Positions 46,262 through 57,620 of a stretch of DNA of 64,000 bases are shown one piece after another. Both the position numbers and the translations under genes were made by a program. Within the stretch, counting starts at the first letter, position 1; every line of letters begins with the position of its first letter. The notes beneath the pieces are model-generated. The model made no database searches. It was not told the origin of the DNA and saw only the letters and a program-made list of their open reading frames with translations. This stretch comes from Rhyzopertha dominica (taxonomy: Eukaryota; Arthropoda; Insecta; Coleoptera; Bostrichidae), in assembly GCA_025024175.1 (NCBI GenBank), contig QCXZ01000041.1, forward strand, positions 30,995,786 to 31,059,785, given 5' to 3'.

Positions 46262-47279
46262 CATAAACTTGATGGAAGTTCCAGTTGAAACTGCATGCAC
46301 TCCTTCGGTGTGCAATAGTAACGCAATAGTAAGCTTGCATCCACTTTCAAAACACAAAAAAATATTTTTCACGTAAGTCTTGTCAACGATTTGTATTTAT
46401 CTAATGATGCAGCACAACCATGGAACTCTACTTGTAGTATTTTCAATGACTCGTTATTTACCGTCATCGCAGCACTACGAGTATACTGCTTCGCTCTAAA
46501 ATTATGTTCCACGGTGTTATTACTTTAATCGTGCAAATATTATTTTCTATGCTTACTTACAACCATCCGATGGCAGCGTTGCTATATGATTGCCTGTCAT
46601 TTGAATGTTGTAATTAAAATTGACGTTTGGCTAGAAAATATATTCTTCAATTCTTTTATTACTTGGTATTGTTTCATGCCTCTTAGACAAAACCTAATAT
46701 ACAACATCTTTGAACAAAATCCAACGAAATTAGTTGTACTTACCGATCTGCTTTTACTCGGCTAACTTCAAACATTTATTATTTTTTTATATATTCTGCC
46801 ACCATCAATTGTTGGCAAATTGTCCAAATGTGCTTGGCTAAAATCCATCTCGGTCATATTATTTGTTAAATAACTCATTCAGCTTGAAAAACACAGAGAG
46901 GGGCGCTTAGCAGGCAGCGGGAGAAGTAAAGTCGCACGCTACGACGTCACAAGCAATATAAATGTGTCCTCTTTCACGTGACAAATTCAAAATTCTGCAG
47001 TAACTTTAATCGTTAGTAATTAATTTATAACGCAAAAGAAAGCTGTTTTTTTGCCTCTAGGGAACTTTTACGGTTATAATATTCAGATTTATGTAGTTTT
47101 AAAATACATTAAATTCTCATGCGAGTTCCCTATTACCATGAGATGTTATAATGACCTCAGGACTCTGAGGTAATTTGAANAAAGAATAGTGAGAGCTTAG
47201 TTGTTTCGTTTTTTTATGTTACATGCATCTACTGGTATGTATAGGTAGCTACAACAGAAACAAACGTTTTGGTAAAAAA
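44827..47279. other. Intergenic with microsatellite and a GC-richer patch
   Basis: No gene recognised. GC-richer patches at about 44990-45060 and 46905-46985 each contain a GACGTCA-like palindrome, and the second also has CACGTG and an ATATAAA string. They may be decayed element ends or regulatory DNA. An ATT microsatellite lies at 46217-46259. Confidence 0.45.
46217..46259. repeat. (ATT)n microsatellite
   Basis: About 14 uninterrupted ATT/TTA trinucleotides. Confidence 0.95.
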
Positions 47280-47285
47280 TTTATT
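47280..47285 (-). terminator. Poly(A) signal of the cuticle-protein gene
   Basis: Minus-strand AATAAA (plus TTTATT), about 90 nt past the stop at 47374. Confidence 0.6.
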
Positions 47286-47373
47286 ACATCTTCGAAACTG
47301 TTGCATAAAAAACTGTAAAATACTATTTACAAAATTTACACACACACATTACTCTGTACTGATAAAATTCAGC

Positions 47374-47931
47374 TTAATAGTATTTGCCGTATCCGCCATA
47401 TCCTCCGTAGCCACCATATCCTCCATATCCTCCGTATCCTCCGTATCCTCCGTAACCTCCATAACCCAAGGAGTATCCGTAAGAAATAGCAGGAGCAGCT
47501 ACTACTGCTGGTGCAGCGTATGCCTTGGTAACTATTGGAGCAATAGGAGCAGCATACGCCTTGGTAACTATCGGTGCAGTGTACGCTTTAGTGACAACTG
47601 GAGCAGCGATCGTCTTAATAACGGGAGCAGCCACAGTTTTGATCACAGGGGCAGCAGCGTAGCTGTAACCTCCGTAGCCCAATCCATCATAACCGTATTT
47701 TCCGTAGCCCAGACCATCGTATCCGTAACCGTAGTCGCTGTAGCCGTAGCTGATTGGTGCAGCGATGACCTCCTTTTCTAAACCTCCATAGCCCCCATAA
47801 CCTCCATAGCCTCCATAGCCGTATCCTCCGTAACCTAACCCAAGCAGCCCTCTCTTTTCTGTTTTCTTGGGAGCGGCGGCGGCGTCCTCTGCGGAGACTG
47901 TGATGGCCACAATGGCGAGAACTAAGCACAG
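47374..47931 (-). CDS. Gly/Tyr-rich cuticle-type secreted protein (exon 2; first exon not located)
   Basis: The minus-strand frame opens LCLVLAIVAITVSA-EDAAAA, the core of a signal peptide without a start Met. It is preceded at 47932-47933 by an AG acceptor after a T/A-rich tract. A short first exon carrying ATG is therefore expected upstream (higher coordinates), as is usual in insect cuticle-protein genes; I could not identify it. The mature part is APKKTEKR (dibasic), then GLLGLGYGG and a GYGG run. Next comes GYSDYGYGYDGLGYGKYGYD, then repeats of AAPVIKT and APIVTKAY, and a second GYGG run of about eight units ending GKYY. About 185 residues. No Rebers-Riddiford domain. Low-complexity Gly/Tyr and AAPV repeats are typical of cuticular structural proteins. 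Eggshell or silk-like use is possible. Confidence 0.87.
   Translation of the reverse strand: MCLVLAIVAITVSAEDAAAAPKKTEKRGLLGLGYGGYGYGGYGGYGGYGGLEKEVIAAPISYGYSDYGYGYDGLGYGKYGYDGLGYGGYSYAAAPVIKTVAAPVIKTIAAPVVTKAYTAPIVTKAYAAPIAPIVTKAYAAPAVVAAPAISYGYSLGYGGYGGYGGYGGYGGYGGYGGYGGYGKYY
47390..47465 (-). repeat. Coding GYGG minisatellite-like repeat
   Basis: Nine-base TCCGTA(T/A)CC-type units on the plus strand encode tandem YGG. Near-identical codons suggest slippage-prone expansion. Confidence 0.8.
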
Positions 47932-47949
47932 CTTTTAAAATTTACGCAA

Positions 47950-48660
47950 TTAGTATTACAATAAACACGATACAATTATTTCTGTTAGTGGATTAACTTT
48001 AGCGTTTTTAGATGAAATCCACTCTGAACGCGTTATAATATTAAAGGTACTTCTTTTCAAATGTATGATAGCAATAGTAAAATTAATATAAAACTTGTAA
48101 CAAGGTTAAAATAGCTTCCCCTAAATTAAACTTTTTAGGTATATTCTTAAACTAAAGGAAAACTTCTCATTGTTACATACTTGTAATTTTTTGTTTTGGC
48201 GTTTCAACAAAAAATTAAAAAAAAACAACGGTATTGATCGTGTTTCGCAAATTCAAAATTGGAAATGCCAGGCTACAAAAATGTGTCGTCAAATGATGAA
48301 TTTAATTCAAAAGTACGCCATGAAAATCTTGACAGCGGTGCGAGAAACATCTGTTGGTTTCAAATTAACTAAACAGTGACAACAAATATTGCAGCAATTT
48401 GTCATGACAAGCTGCTAGAAGCAGATGACGAAATATCAGTGATCACAACAACCGTTCAAAGTGAAGTTCGGATTGATATTTGTTTCATAGTTCAAATTCG
48501 AAGATTACCCAAACCACGATGGATTTGTTCCAGCCATCTGTTGGTTGCTTGCTAATTGGTATTTAAAGTTATTTATAAAATACAAAAAATTAGATTTGCT
48601 AGCGAGTTTTTCTTTATTAAATGTCATTAAATGATGGATCACTTTATCAAGTGTATTTGC
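47950..48660. other. Flank that should hold the cuticle gene's first exon
   Basis: Upstream side of the minus-strand cuticle gene. I looked for ATG, a few codons and a GTAAGT-like donor on the minus strand and found no convincing candidate here. Confidence 0.35.
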
Positions 48661-48670
48661 AGTGGAAGAA

Positions 48671-49220
48671 ATGAGTGGTCAACGCAGTTTAGGAGAATAT
48701 GAAGCAGCGAGAGTACCAAATCTAGTTAACGAGGGATACAGCCAAAGTCAACGATAGGTGGCATAGATTATTAGAAATTAAACAATCAACAATTAATTGA
48801 ACATGTGTTGAACAAGTGTTTCAATGTACTTGACATTAATTTACTGTAGAACTTTTAGAAAAATTAATAAAATATAAAGATGCAAGTTCTACCCGTTTAG
48901 TACTAAGTCCTATTTAGCTATTAGACCACTACAAATTGCTCAGTTTCTAAGGGAACACGTTAATTGGATCATTGAAAACTCGAAAAAGCTCTACTAGATG
49001 GACGTGGAAGATTGCTACCTGAAATTATTTCCGTAGGGTGTCATGTTTTTAATCAATAATGTTCTGGACAGGCAGTTTTTATGGCCGCATGAATTTAGAC
49101 CTATAAATGCACATTCTTACATAGAAAACAAAACTGAATAATGTGCGATACCTTTTGACCTTTTTGTTGAGGATACATTGCTAGAGAAACAGAACATCTA
49201 TGAGACGGTTAATTAGGTAC
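48671..49220 (+). pseudogene. Decayed Tc1-like transposase
   Basis: ATG at 48671 opens MSGQRSLGEYEAARVPNLVN followed by EGYSQSQR and a stop. This matches the start of the N-terminal helix-turn-helix of Tc1-like transposases (EYE-AR---L-E-GYSQ). About 380 bp later VMFWTGSFYGRMNL resembles the MFWGG/YG block of the catalytic domain, followed by a broken stretch with IPF-like residues. Frameshifts and stops are frequent, and no TIR was fixed. Confidence 0.55.
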
Positions 49221-50960
49221 CACATACATACTTCTATAAATCCTATTAAACTCGGACAAATAGTTCTTGTCGAATAGGAAGGTGTTTCCATGAAACCATT
49301 CATAACTTTAACAATAAACAAAAGAGGACAGCAATAAACACTATTGTAGAACCCACAAGCTACTGAATCAAATTATTATGATTTAATTCAACCTTCATTT
49401 ACCAGTTTATTAGCGACACTACTCTCTCTACGTATTATTTAAGTATTTTTTTACAAATTTAATTCGATCAATTTTTTTTCAGTAAGAAGGCAATGAACCA
49501 ATATGCCTCTTCAGTTTTGTGACTACAAGGAATATTTTGCAATTGTACAGACGCTCAAAGAGATTTTGAAAGAGTTTTGTTAAAACATCCATTGCTATTT
49601 CAAACTCAGTTGGAAGCATAAATGATTTCTACAGGCGTGCTTTATCGAACTGCCCTACTTTATATTTACTGATGGCATTAATAGCCGTGAAAGGTCTCTT
49701 ATCATGTAAGCCACCGTCAACTGAAATTTTGATGTCGATAACTAGGTAAACGTAATTACTGTTTCCTTACTTCTCATTATTGTCACGGAACACGCGATCT
49801 GGAAAGAAACCTGGACACAATGGCTTTACATGATCGCTGGAAATCATGATTGGTGAAAGTGATATGTATTCCGTTTTGACCGAACTGTAATTAGGTTTAT
49901 TGTCAAATACCCATAAGTTATCAGAAAACGTAGGTTGACAGCCTCATTGACTAACATGCAACTAATATGAGCAATATCTTCTTATGTGAAAATTACGTCA
50001 ATTTGAGGATTTCACGGTATTGCGACTATTATGATGAAATGGTTCGACATATATTTACACATTACATGTATTGTTTTTAGTAGAAGCTATAACATGAAGC
50101 AATGTACTAATGGTATTTAAAATCACGTTTCTTTTGATTTTGTGGTCTTAAAACAAAGTTAAGCTCTTAACTAAATTTTCTAACAATTGCAAAGAGCCTT
50201 ATTGAATTTTATGGTGTGTAGCAATACAGTGACAGTTAACAAACCTACATCAGTAGAAATATCTATTTCATATTGTATAGCGGGGGTAATATGCTATAAG
50301 GCAATGCTAGAAGGAAACCAACAATCGGATGCATCTAAAATTAATACAATATTTGTTGTATTTAAGATAGTTATTACATCATAACATCCCTGTAATGACT
50401 GTAAGACTACATTCTTATACCTAAGCTTGTTTTATAAGTTACGTAAATACAAAAAAAAAGATACTTAGAAGGCAAGGTAATACGGTGTTTCACGAGTGAT
50501 AATGAGCCCGACGGAATTGCAAATACAGCCAATAACATATTTTCAAAGCCAACGTAATTATTTTATTTACGGTATTATTTAAATAATAAATTGGAAATCC
50601 ATGATTGTTATACTGCCTTTCATTGTATTTATTGAGTAAATATGTATTCAAATAATGAAAAAAAAACAGATAGTAATTTATTTTATGGCGAATTTATCAA
50701 AATTGTTCCGCTGCTGCTCATGTATACAGCCAACGTTTTGAAATATGAGAGCTCCTGCCGACATAGTTTTTAAGAGATTTGAATTAACTTGGATAAACCG
50801 GCCACTGCTAAGAAAGTTAAGGGAAATAACAGCAACAGGATCTAACAATGAAATTGTAGTTTTGGAAATGATCAAGAAATACGGGTTTTAAAAGGACGGA
50901 TTATTTGCAAGCCTTTTTCGAAAAAAAATAAAGGTTCAAAGTTTAATTGTACGATATCGT
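49221..50960. other. Intergenic, no gene recognised
   Basis: AT-rich. Part may be the N-terminal half of the transposon whose catalytic part starts at 50965, but no coding is readable. Confidence 0.4.
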
Positions 50961-50964
50961 TTAT

Positions 50965-51585
50965 TTCTCAGATGAAGCAACATTTTTTTATAATGGCGGA
51001 GCTAACAAAAATAATATGAATTACTAAGCGCTAGAAATTCGTAGATATTTTCCAACCATCTTGGGCTTTATTTTTTCGCGGAGTTTAAACGGCAAGTTGT
51101 TTAAATTTTTTAAGGAACATTTTACCAGTGTTTCTTGAAAATGTAAATTGAGAAGTGAGACAAGATATTGCCTTTATATATTGCCATTATAGTGTGAATA
51201 AATCATCTTTGTTCGAATTCGCCTAACCGATGAGATGTCCAATCAATACCTGGCCACCGAGAAGCCCGCAGCATAAGTTATCAAATACCAATTGATAGAG
51301 TGGAATATTTTCAAAATAAGATGGTGGTGATAGGTAGTTAAAGATCGTTTTCGGCACGAATTCAAACTTGTGAATATAGCAGGAAGGGATGGCAACATTT
51401 AGAGCACTTGTTACTTTAATGTTATTGAATAAACGTTCTTCAAAAGTAATATTTCTTTTACAATTTTAGTTTAATCCAAGCAAATAATTTATCAATAATG
51501 TTACCTTTGGAAATGTATTTTGGGTTACATTCTCAATCTCTTCAGGCTTATTATCATTTGTGAAACAACCTGTATATCTACACAC
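50965..51585 (+). pseudogene. Dead mariner-type DDE transposase with SDEATF motif
   Basis: The plus strand reads FSDEATFFYNGGANKNNMNY (first catalytic Asp block of the insect mariner-like group), a Trp-codon region now a stop, ILGFIFSRSLNGKLFKFF, then EVRQD-like residues, and TWPPRSPQ where the RSPDL motif is expected. The element probably ends near 51575 with GTGAAACAACCTGTATA. At least three stops; the C-terminal end is unreadable. Confidence 0.75.
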
Positions 51586-54500
51586 ACTACAGTTAATTAA
51601 TTAAAAAATTAAATCTAAGCAGGCCACAACATTTACGTAATGACAATGATGCTTTTTATACCGAAATAAAATACAGTTTTGTACAGTCAGTATTGAAAAC
51701 AGAGACAAATAGTGTAAGTTGAATATGAAACATCGATAGAACAACAGCTGAGTACTGTATTGGTATAAAAGAAGCCTTCTAGGCGAACAAAATTTTGAAC
51801 AACACATGCTCGTTTTTGGTGATATACATATGAATATAATCATGAAACAAGAATACGGACTGTAAAGTAATCTTGATACCCGTAATCATTTAGTACGTTA
51901 ATACTTTGGAATATAGGAATAAATAAAACAAAACATATCGTTATAAACGAAACATTCAAACCTTTTAAACATACTGTGCAGTAGAAAGCGCTGATCATTT
52001 TCATGAAAATGTTACAAAAATAGATTAAATTTATTCCAAATTTAAAGCAAACAAAACAGAAATCGTAATATCGATTAAATGTTTTACTCTTTAGAGCAAC
52101 CGAATCTCGTCAATATATCCATCAAATTTTTATACTTTCTGTACGTTATCGCAACAACCAAATCTTGTTTACAATATTTTATGAACCTAAAAATTTCTGC
52201 CTTAAACCCAAATATTTAGCAGATAAAACTAATATTTGTAAGTTATTTTTATATTAACTGCCTAGATAGCAAAACGCTGTGTAACAATTTTGAAAAACTA
52301 CTCAACGTCTTAATCTTTACATCCTCCAGCCTCTAATGTTGTCACTACACTAAAGGCTATCCCTATTATTTGTTAGTAAGCAATCCCTCCACACCAGTCA
52401 CTAACTACTTACTTGTGTTTTCATCGTTATACAAAAACTAATATTGGGTTTCTTCTACAGTAAATGGCACACTGCGAATGATACAATTTCTGGGGCGCAA
52501 ACGACTTATATATATAGGCGGTAGGACAGTGTAGGGGTACCACCTTTTTTACGCCATTCGTATGTGTCAGAGTTAACTGGTTCAAGCTTACACACGATCA
52601 AAGAAACAATCACCAGTGGCGTGCGTCAAGGGCAACGAGCCATAATTATTATTACTTATTTCTCGTGTTCTGCAGCTCTTGGCAAATAGGATGTATTCTT
52701 GTGGCGTTAACCGAAACAGCATAAAAAACGGCGCTCTGGAATTAGCCTCACTCACTTTCGTATTTGTAGGTCTTCGAACAAGGTTAATTCAATATGGATT
52801 TGATACTTAGGTATTAAATTGCTTTGGTACACGTATCCGGCACATTAATAACACTGCAGAAGATTTGGGCGTTGCACTGCGCGGATTTTATTACATAATC
52901 CTTACTCTTTTTTCACCATTGGCTTTAATAAACGAAATAGGTGCTAATCATCCTCGTTCTTGTTCCTTTAAGTAGAACATATTTTAATGAAGTAAACTCA
53001 TTATGGCATTTTCCATTTTTACATAAGTTTGTTGAAACCCATTATTTTTTATCTTCTTTCCATTATACTTTAACGACTGGCTAAGTCGTTTTCATACTTC
53101 TTCTAAACTTTACTTATTAGTGACAAAATTCACGCAAACTATAATAGTATATCAATTTATTGGTACGTTTCTGGTGTCTGAAATTTTATTTCACTTTCGT
53201 GAATGACCTTACATTTTTCTATTTTATAGGCAATACTTTATTAAAGCAGGTTATTATTAACATTATGTAAAAGTATAAACAAGAGTACTTGTGACTTATG
53301 TCCAAATATTTTTCTTAAGAGAGTTAGAGCCCAGTGAATATTAAGGTTACAAGGTCTTTTTGTTCAATTTTGGCATAAATTTAGTAAAGTTTGCATCCGA
53401 GATAAATGGTCACAGAAGTTTCTAGAAATATTTCCCCAAGAAAGTCTGTTGAAGGACTTTTGTGCGGTATGCCCTTTTCGAGAAAAGCGAGGATATCCTG
53501 AACTGCGCACCAACTCTTTAAGTCTGAAGACAAAAATTGCGTTATTACTAACTAATTTCCAACTTTGTTTTTTTTTGCTTTTGGAGGCGGTATTAAGTTG
53601 TTAGGTCAAAATAAAAAAAAATAGAATCTTATGGTCATATTTCAATGTCTGGGGAATTACTGATTTTGAATTTATGATCGGTGCATGACTTAGGATAATG
53701 TTTTCCACAAACTCCCTATACAGTAGCAATGCACATTTTCCTTATTTAGTTTTATTATAGTATCCCTGTTTAGTGCCCTTAAATTTGCAAAGAAATCACC
53801 TAACAGGAGCAAGATATGTATCTTTTTGAATAGTAGCAAACAGAGTTTATTATACAGTTAAAGTACCCAAACTGGGCACCAAAATAGAGTATTGAAAAAG
53901 TACGCCCGCTACAGAACAACCTGAAATGTCTGCCAACCCTTCATAGGGAAAAAAACAAGCAAGTGATGCACAATGTGATTTAATTTAAGTTCTCAGTTAT
54001 AACAGATCGGAAACGAGCCTTCAGTGAAGTCATTTATAAGGCGGGCATTTTTTCTTGAGCCTTTTTTAGAAGCCTGAAGTAAATCTATATTAGCTCTACG
54101 TATTCAAATAAGTACCCATGCTACAGCTTATGCATAAAAAAACTTTCTGCTATCCTGACAACTTTGACATAGTTAATTTAATTAGCTCCTGTAAGGCTAA
54201 TTCGAGCTATTGCAAATATATTATAAATATAATAATTCATACAAACATGCAAGCTGTTGTTAAATGCTTAGCATAATGGTTTTATATTTAAAACAAGTGA
54301 TTTGGATGTAGTATATGTTAAAAGTTGGAGGAGCTTAGTCCCACACAGATTTGCAACAGAAGGGGGGTGAGCAAAAAAAATATTGATACACAAACGCTTG
54401 ACGCTTAACCTACAAAATTTTAAATCCCACGTGAAGGAGCCAAGAAGCATCTATTCACACGCCAATGTAACACATGTTTAACAACCACTTTAAAAACCGC

Positions 54501-57020
54501 TTATATACATTTAGTTCAAAAAAACTGTTATTTCTCTGATTTTTCTCATTATAGGTATTCCAACGACATTTGTTATGTTACGAACATATTTCGCAACTTA
54601 AAAGATACTAACAGATCACATGGTCGAAAGTGTGTAAAATACAATTAATTAAAAAAGCAACTGGACTTCAACCCAGCTGGGGTCTGTTCGCATACAAGAT
54701 TTGGGCATGAGCCACTATAAGTTGCAATTGAGCCGTGTTACTTATTTTATACTTTTTAAATAAGTGTACAGTTTAGTATAAACGAGTACATTCCTATTTT
54801 TGTTGTAATGGTATACATTAACTCGGCAGCCATTACGGCAAGAGAGGTGCAGTTTGGTATCTGATATTACTAAAAGAAAATATAAATAACAATTACCAGA
54901 ATTATTGAAAATAAACTTAACCTTATTCAAATTTGACTATTGATATAAAACAAAAATATGGCTAACTGCAACATAGGACCCCCTGTACAGCGAATGGCAC
55001 TATGATTTTTTTTTATTTCCCCGCGAGGGATAATACATTATTTGCAAGCACTGGGTTTTATATGTAATCCAGGATGGTTCCATTACACCAACAGCACAAA
55101 AAAGGAAACCCTAAGCTTGCTTTAGTAAATTTTTATGCTTCCGGTTCAAGGCGTTGAAGCATTTTTCCGATATCTTGTAAAACAGAGCAAATTATGTATA
55201 CAAGAATTTAAATAGATATCAAAACTCTTGGTATGATTTGTAGCCAGGCAATGAACTGATTTTGCGCCACGTATATTTTAAGAATGTGTCTTTGAATTTG
55301 TTATCCAATAATTAATGCAAACCAACGGATGAAAATAGTAGAAAAGGTCGTGGAATTCACCAAAATCAGTTAGCGAATCGTCTGAATTATCACCTAGGAA
55401 AAAGCCCTGCTCCCATGTAAGACAACATTGTTAACATCAAACTGCCATAAACAAAAAAAATACAATATGTATTATAGCCCAAAGCCCGTTGCCTACAGAC
55501 GCCACTGAAATTCAATTGTGTAATTTCCCCTCGGACGTGTTAAAGAACAAGATCAGCTCGCGATTTTGTCTAAATACAGAACAAAACGTGTTTAAATCTC
55601 ACATTTTTCTGTTAGACCACAACAATTGCAGAATGTAGCGCTTGTTGCCAGATGAACTTCCTTCTGCCTTATTAATACAGGTTTGACGGTTATGTCAGAT
55701 CTTAGATGGTTATCTCATGAACAAGCGGCACATTTAGAGCTTGCTGCGATTTTTAACTATAAATCCTGAAATGCTTTCCTTTCTCCTGTTGTATTTTTTA
55801 TGAACTTTAAAGTCTCATACATCCCACAGCTGCAACTTGATATTACGATTATGAACGGTTTACCACGGTTTACCGTCAAAACGGATACTGCCAAGTTAAT
55901 TGCCGTCTCTTGGTTCACGACAACACGGCTAAGCGAGTTGATTACAATAGTAATTATTATCTGATATCCGTTGCAGCAGGAAAATATTTCACGCCGTCGC
56001 ATTATTAAATGTTGTTATGTGTAACCAAGGTTAGACGCTTTTTTTCGTGAAATTTAGTTTTTTTCGTTGTAATAAAAATTATAGAAATTGTGAATTCTGA
56101 TTTCAGCAGGTTCGTTTTAATTAATTAATAAAAATATTAATGAAGCAAAATAGACTAGCTAATTAGGGGATGTTTTTGCGTACAGTGAATACCTACCAAT
56201 GAGATAAAATACAAGATGCAAACGTCTTATCGTATACGTATTCTAACTTCTACGGTGAGATAACATCACTGGCACCTCACTCTTTGTGTATTCTAGTAAT
56301 AGTAGAATATGACAACTTATATCTTTTTAAATGTGATTAAGAAAAATTGATAAAATAATATAAGTAAAGCTAAATAACAGCAGCAATGATCCATCAATTA
56401 AATAAAAGTACTCGTACCTAGAAATATACTAGAGTTTAAAAGTAATATAATACCTTTATGGATGTGGCTCAATCAAGCAACAAAGAAATACGTACGTATG
56501 TCGGTTCACAATCATATTAGTACATGCAAGCGCCCATTATAAATGCTGTCGTTTAGAAGTAATCAAACTCGGCGATTACAGGTTCAAATTTTTAAGAACT
56601 AAAAACCATATCGAAATATAAAAAATAAAAATCTTGAACTGGTTTCGATGCGGATTAGCAGAAATTTCGGCGTACGATGGCTCATTTGAAAGCTTACGTT
56701 CAGCGTTATAATCATTTCGAAACCTTTGTCCACGGAAAACTGCCGTGATAAACAAAATTGGTCCTGAAAGATTTAGCATGTAAAAACTTATCGAACTGTC
56801 AAATCGAATTCCGATAAATGATATTGGCAAATTATGTCAGTATTAAGTAATAATACAGATCTCTTTTCGAAACGTCTTTGTCCATCCATAAATCGTTAGC
56901 AGCTTGATGACTTTTTAACTGAATACCTGTTAGGTATCACAAAAATAAAACAAATTTCATAATGCTGAAAACCAATTTCCTGTTCAGTCCTGATCCTTTC
57001 TGAGCATGAACATGTCTAGA
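51586..57020. other. Long intergenic stretch, no gene recognised
   Basis: About 5.4 kb without a supported gene. Open frames of 60-84 codons (for example 56576-56830 minus) look like chance or repeat-derived frames. The second copy of the AATGGCACACTGCGAA string is at 52463-52478. Confidence 0.5.
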
Positions 57021-57024
57021 ATTC

Positions 57025-57620
57025 CTACATCATGTCGATGTCATCAATGAAGTAATTCCGAAAAGGCCGCGTTATTGGAATGAAACAGGTTGGTTTCAGT
57101 TTATCCATCAGGGACCGGTACCAATACCTTTGTTCCAATAGCAGAAAATATGGGTTTTCGATAAACTGTTTTTGCCATGGGCTTTCATGCTCCCCGCCCG
57201 TTTTGAATGCTATTAGTAACTCTTCGCTAGGAAGAGTGTCAATAAGGCAGATTGAACTAGGACGTTGCGTGGAACACAATCTGATATAGTGACAAGTCCT
57301 AATTCTGTACAGGGTTCGTTATGCAAGTTGTTATTGGGAGATTACAAAAACTTGCAAATCGTCGCCTCTTTTGATTGACGTTTTTCCTGCTTATCACAAC
57401 ATCTGTCAATTGTAGCAAAATAGCAATGATTTTACCCAGAGTAGCTGATCCAATAATTCCATACAAAGCATGATTTAGGACATTCGGTGCTCTAGATAGC
57501 GACGATTTTTCTTGCCTAGATATGTTCGTTTTGACGATTGAGCACAGAAAAAAGTTGGCAAATTTGGTTTCGTCCGAACACAACTGGGCCATTTCCACAC
57601 ATATCTCTATACCATCTAAA
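57025..57620 (-). other. Two adjacent coding-like minus-strand segments, unrecognised
   Basis: 57298-57598 reads EMAQLCSDETKFANFF and later LSRAPNVLNHALYGIIG and LTDVVISRKNVNQKRRR, preceded by an acceptor-like TTTTGAATTTTAG at about 57620. 57025-57279 reads STQRPSSICLIDTLPSEELL, then EHESPWQKQFIENPYFLLL and LKPTCFIPITRPFRNYF before a stop. Codon composition is more balanced than in neighbouring chance frames. I could not join them with a phase-consistent intron. They could be exons of an unknown gene, a pseudogene or transposon debris. Confidence 0.3.

Noticed and set aside
46905..46985. GACGTCA, CACGTG and ATATAAA patch as a promoter
   Set aside because: No gene begins downstream on either strand at a suitable distance; it lies past the 3' end of the cuticle gene.
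47269..47781. 170-codon plus-strand frame opposite the cuticle gene
   Set aside because: Antisense shadow of GYGG and AAPV codons.
56576..56830. 84-codon minus-strand frame
   Set aside because: Phe/Ile-rich, no domain, and its sequence style resembles non-coding MITE DNA.
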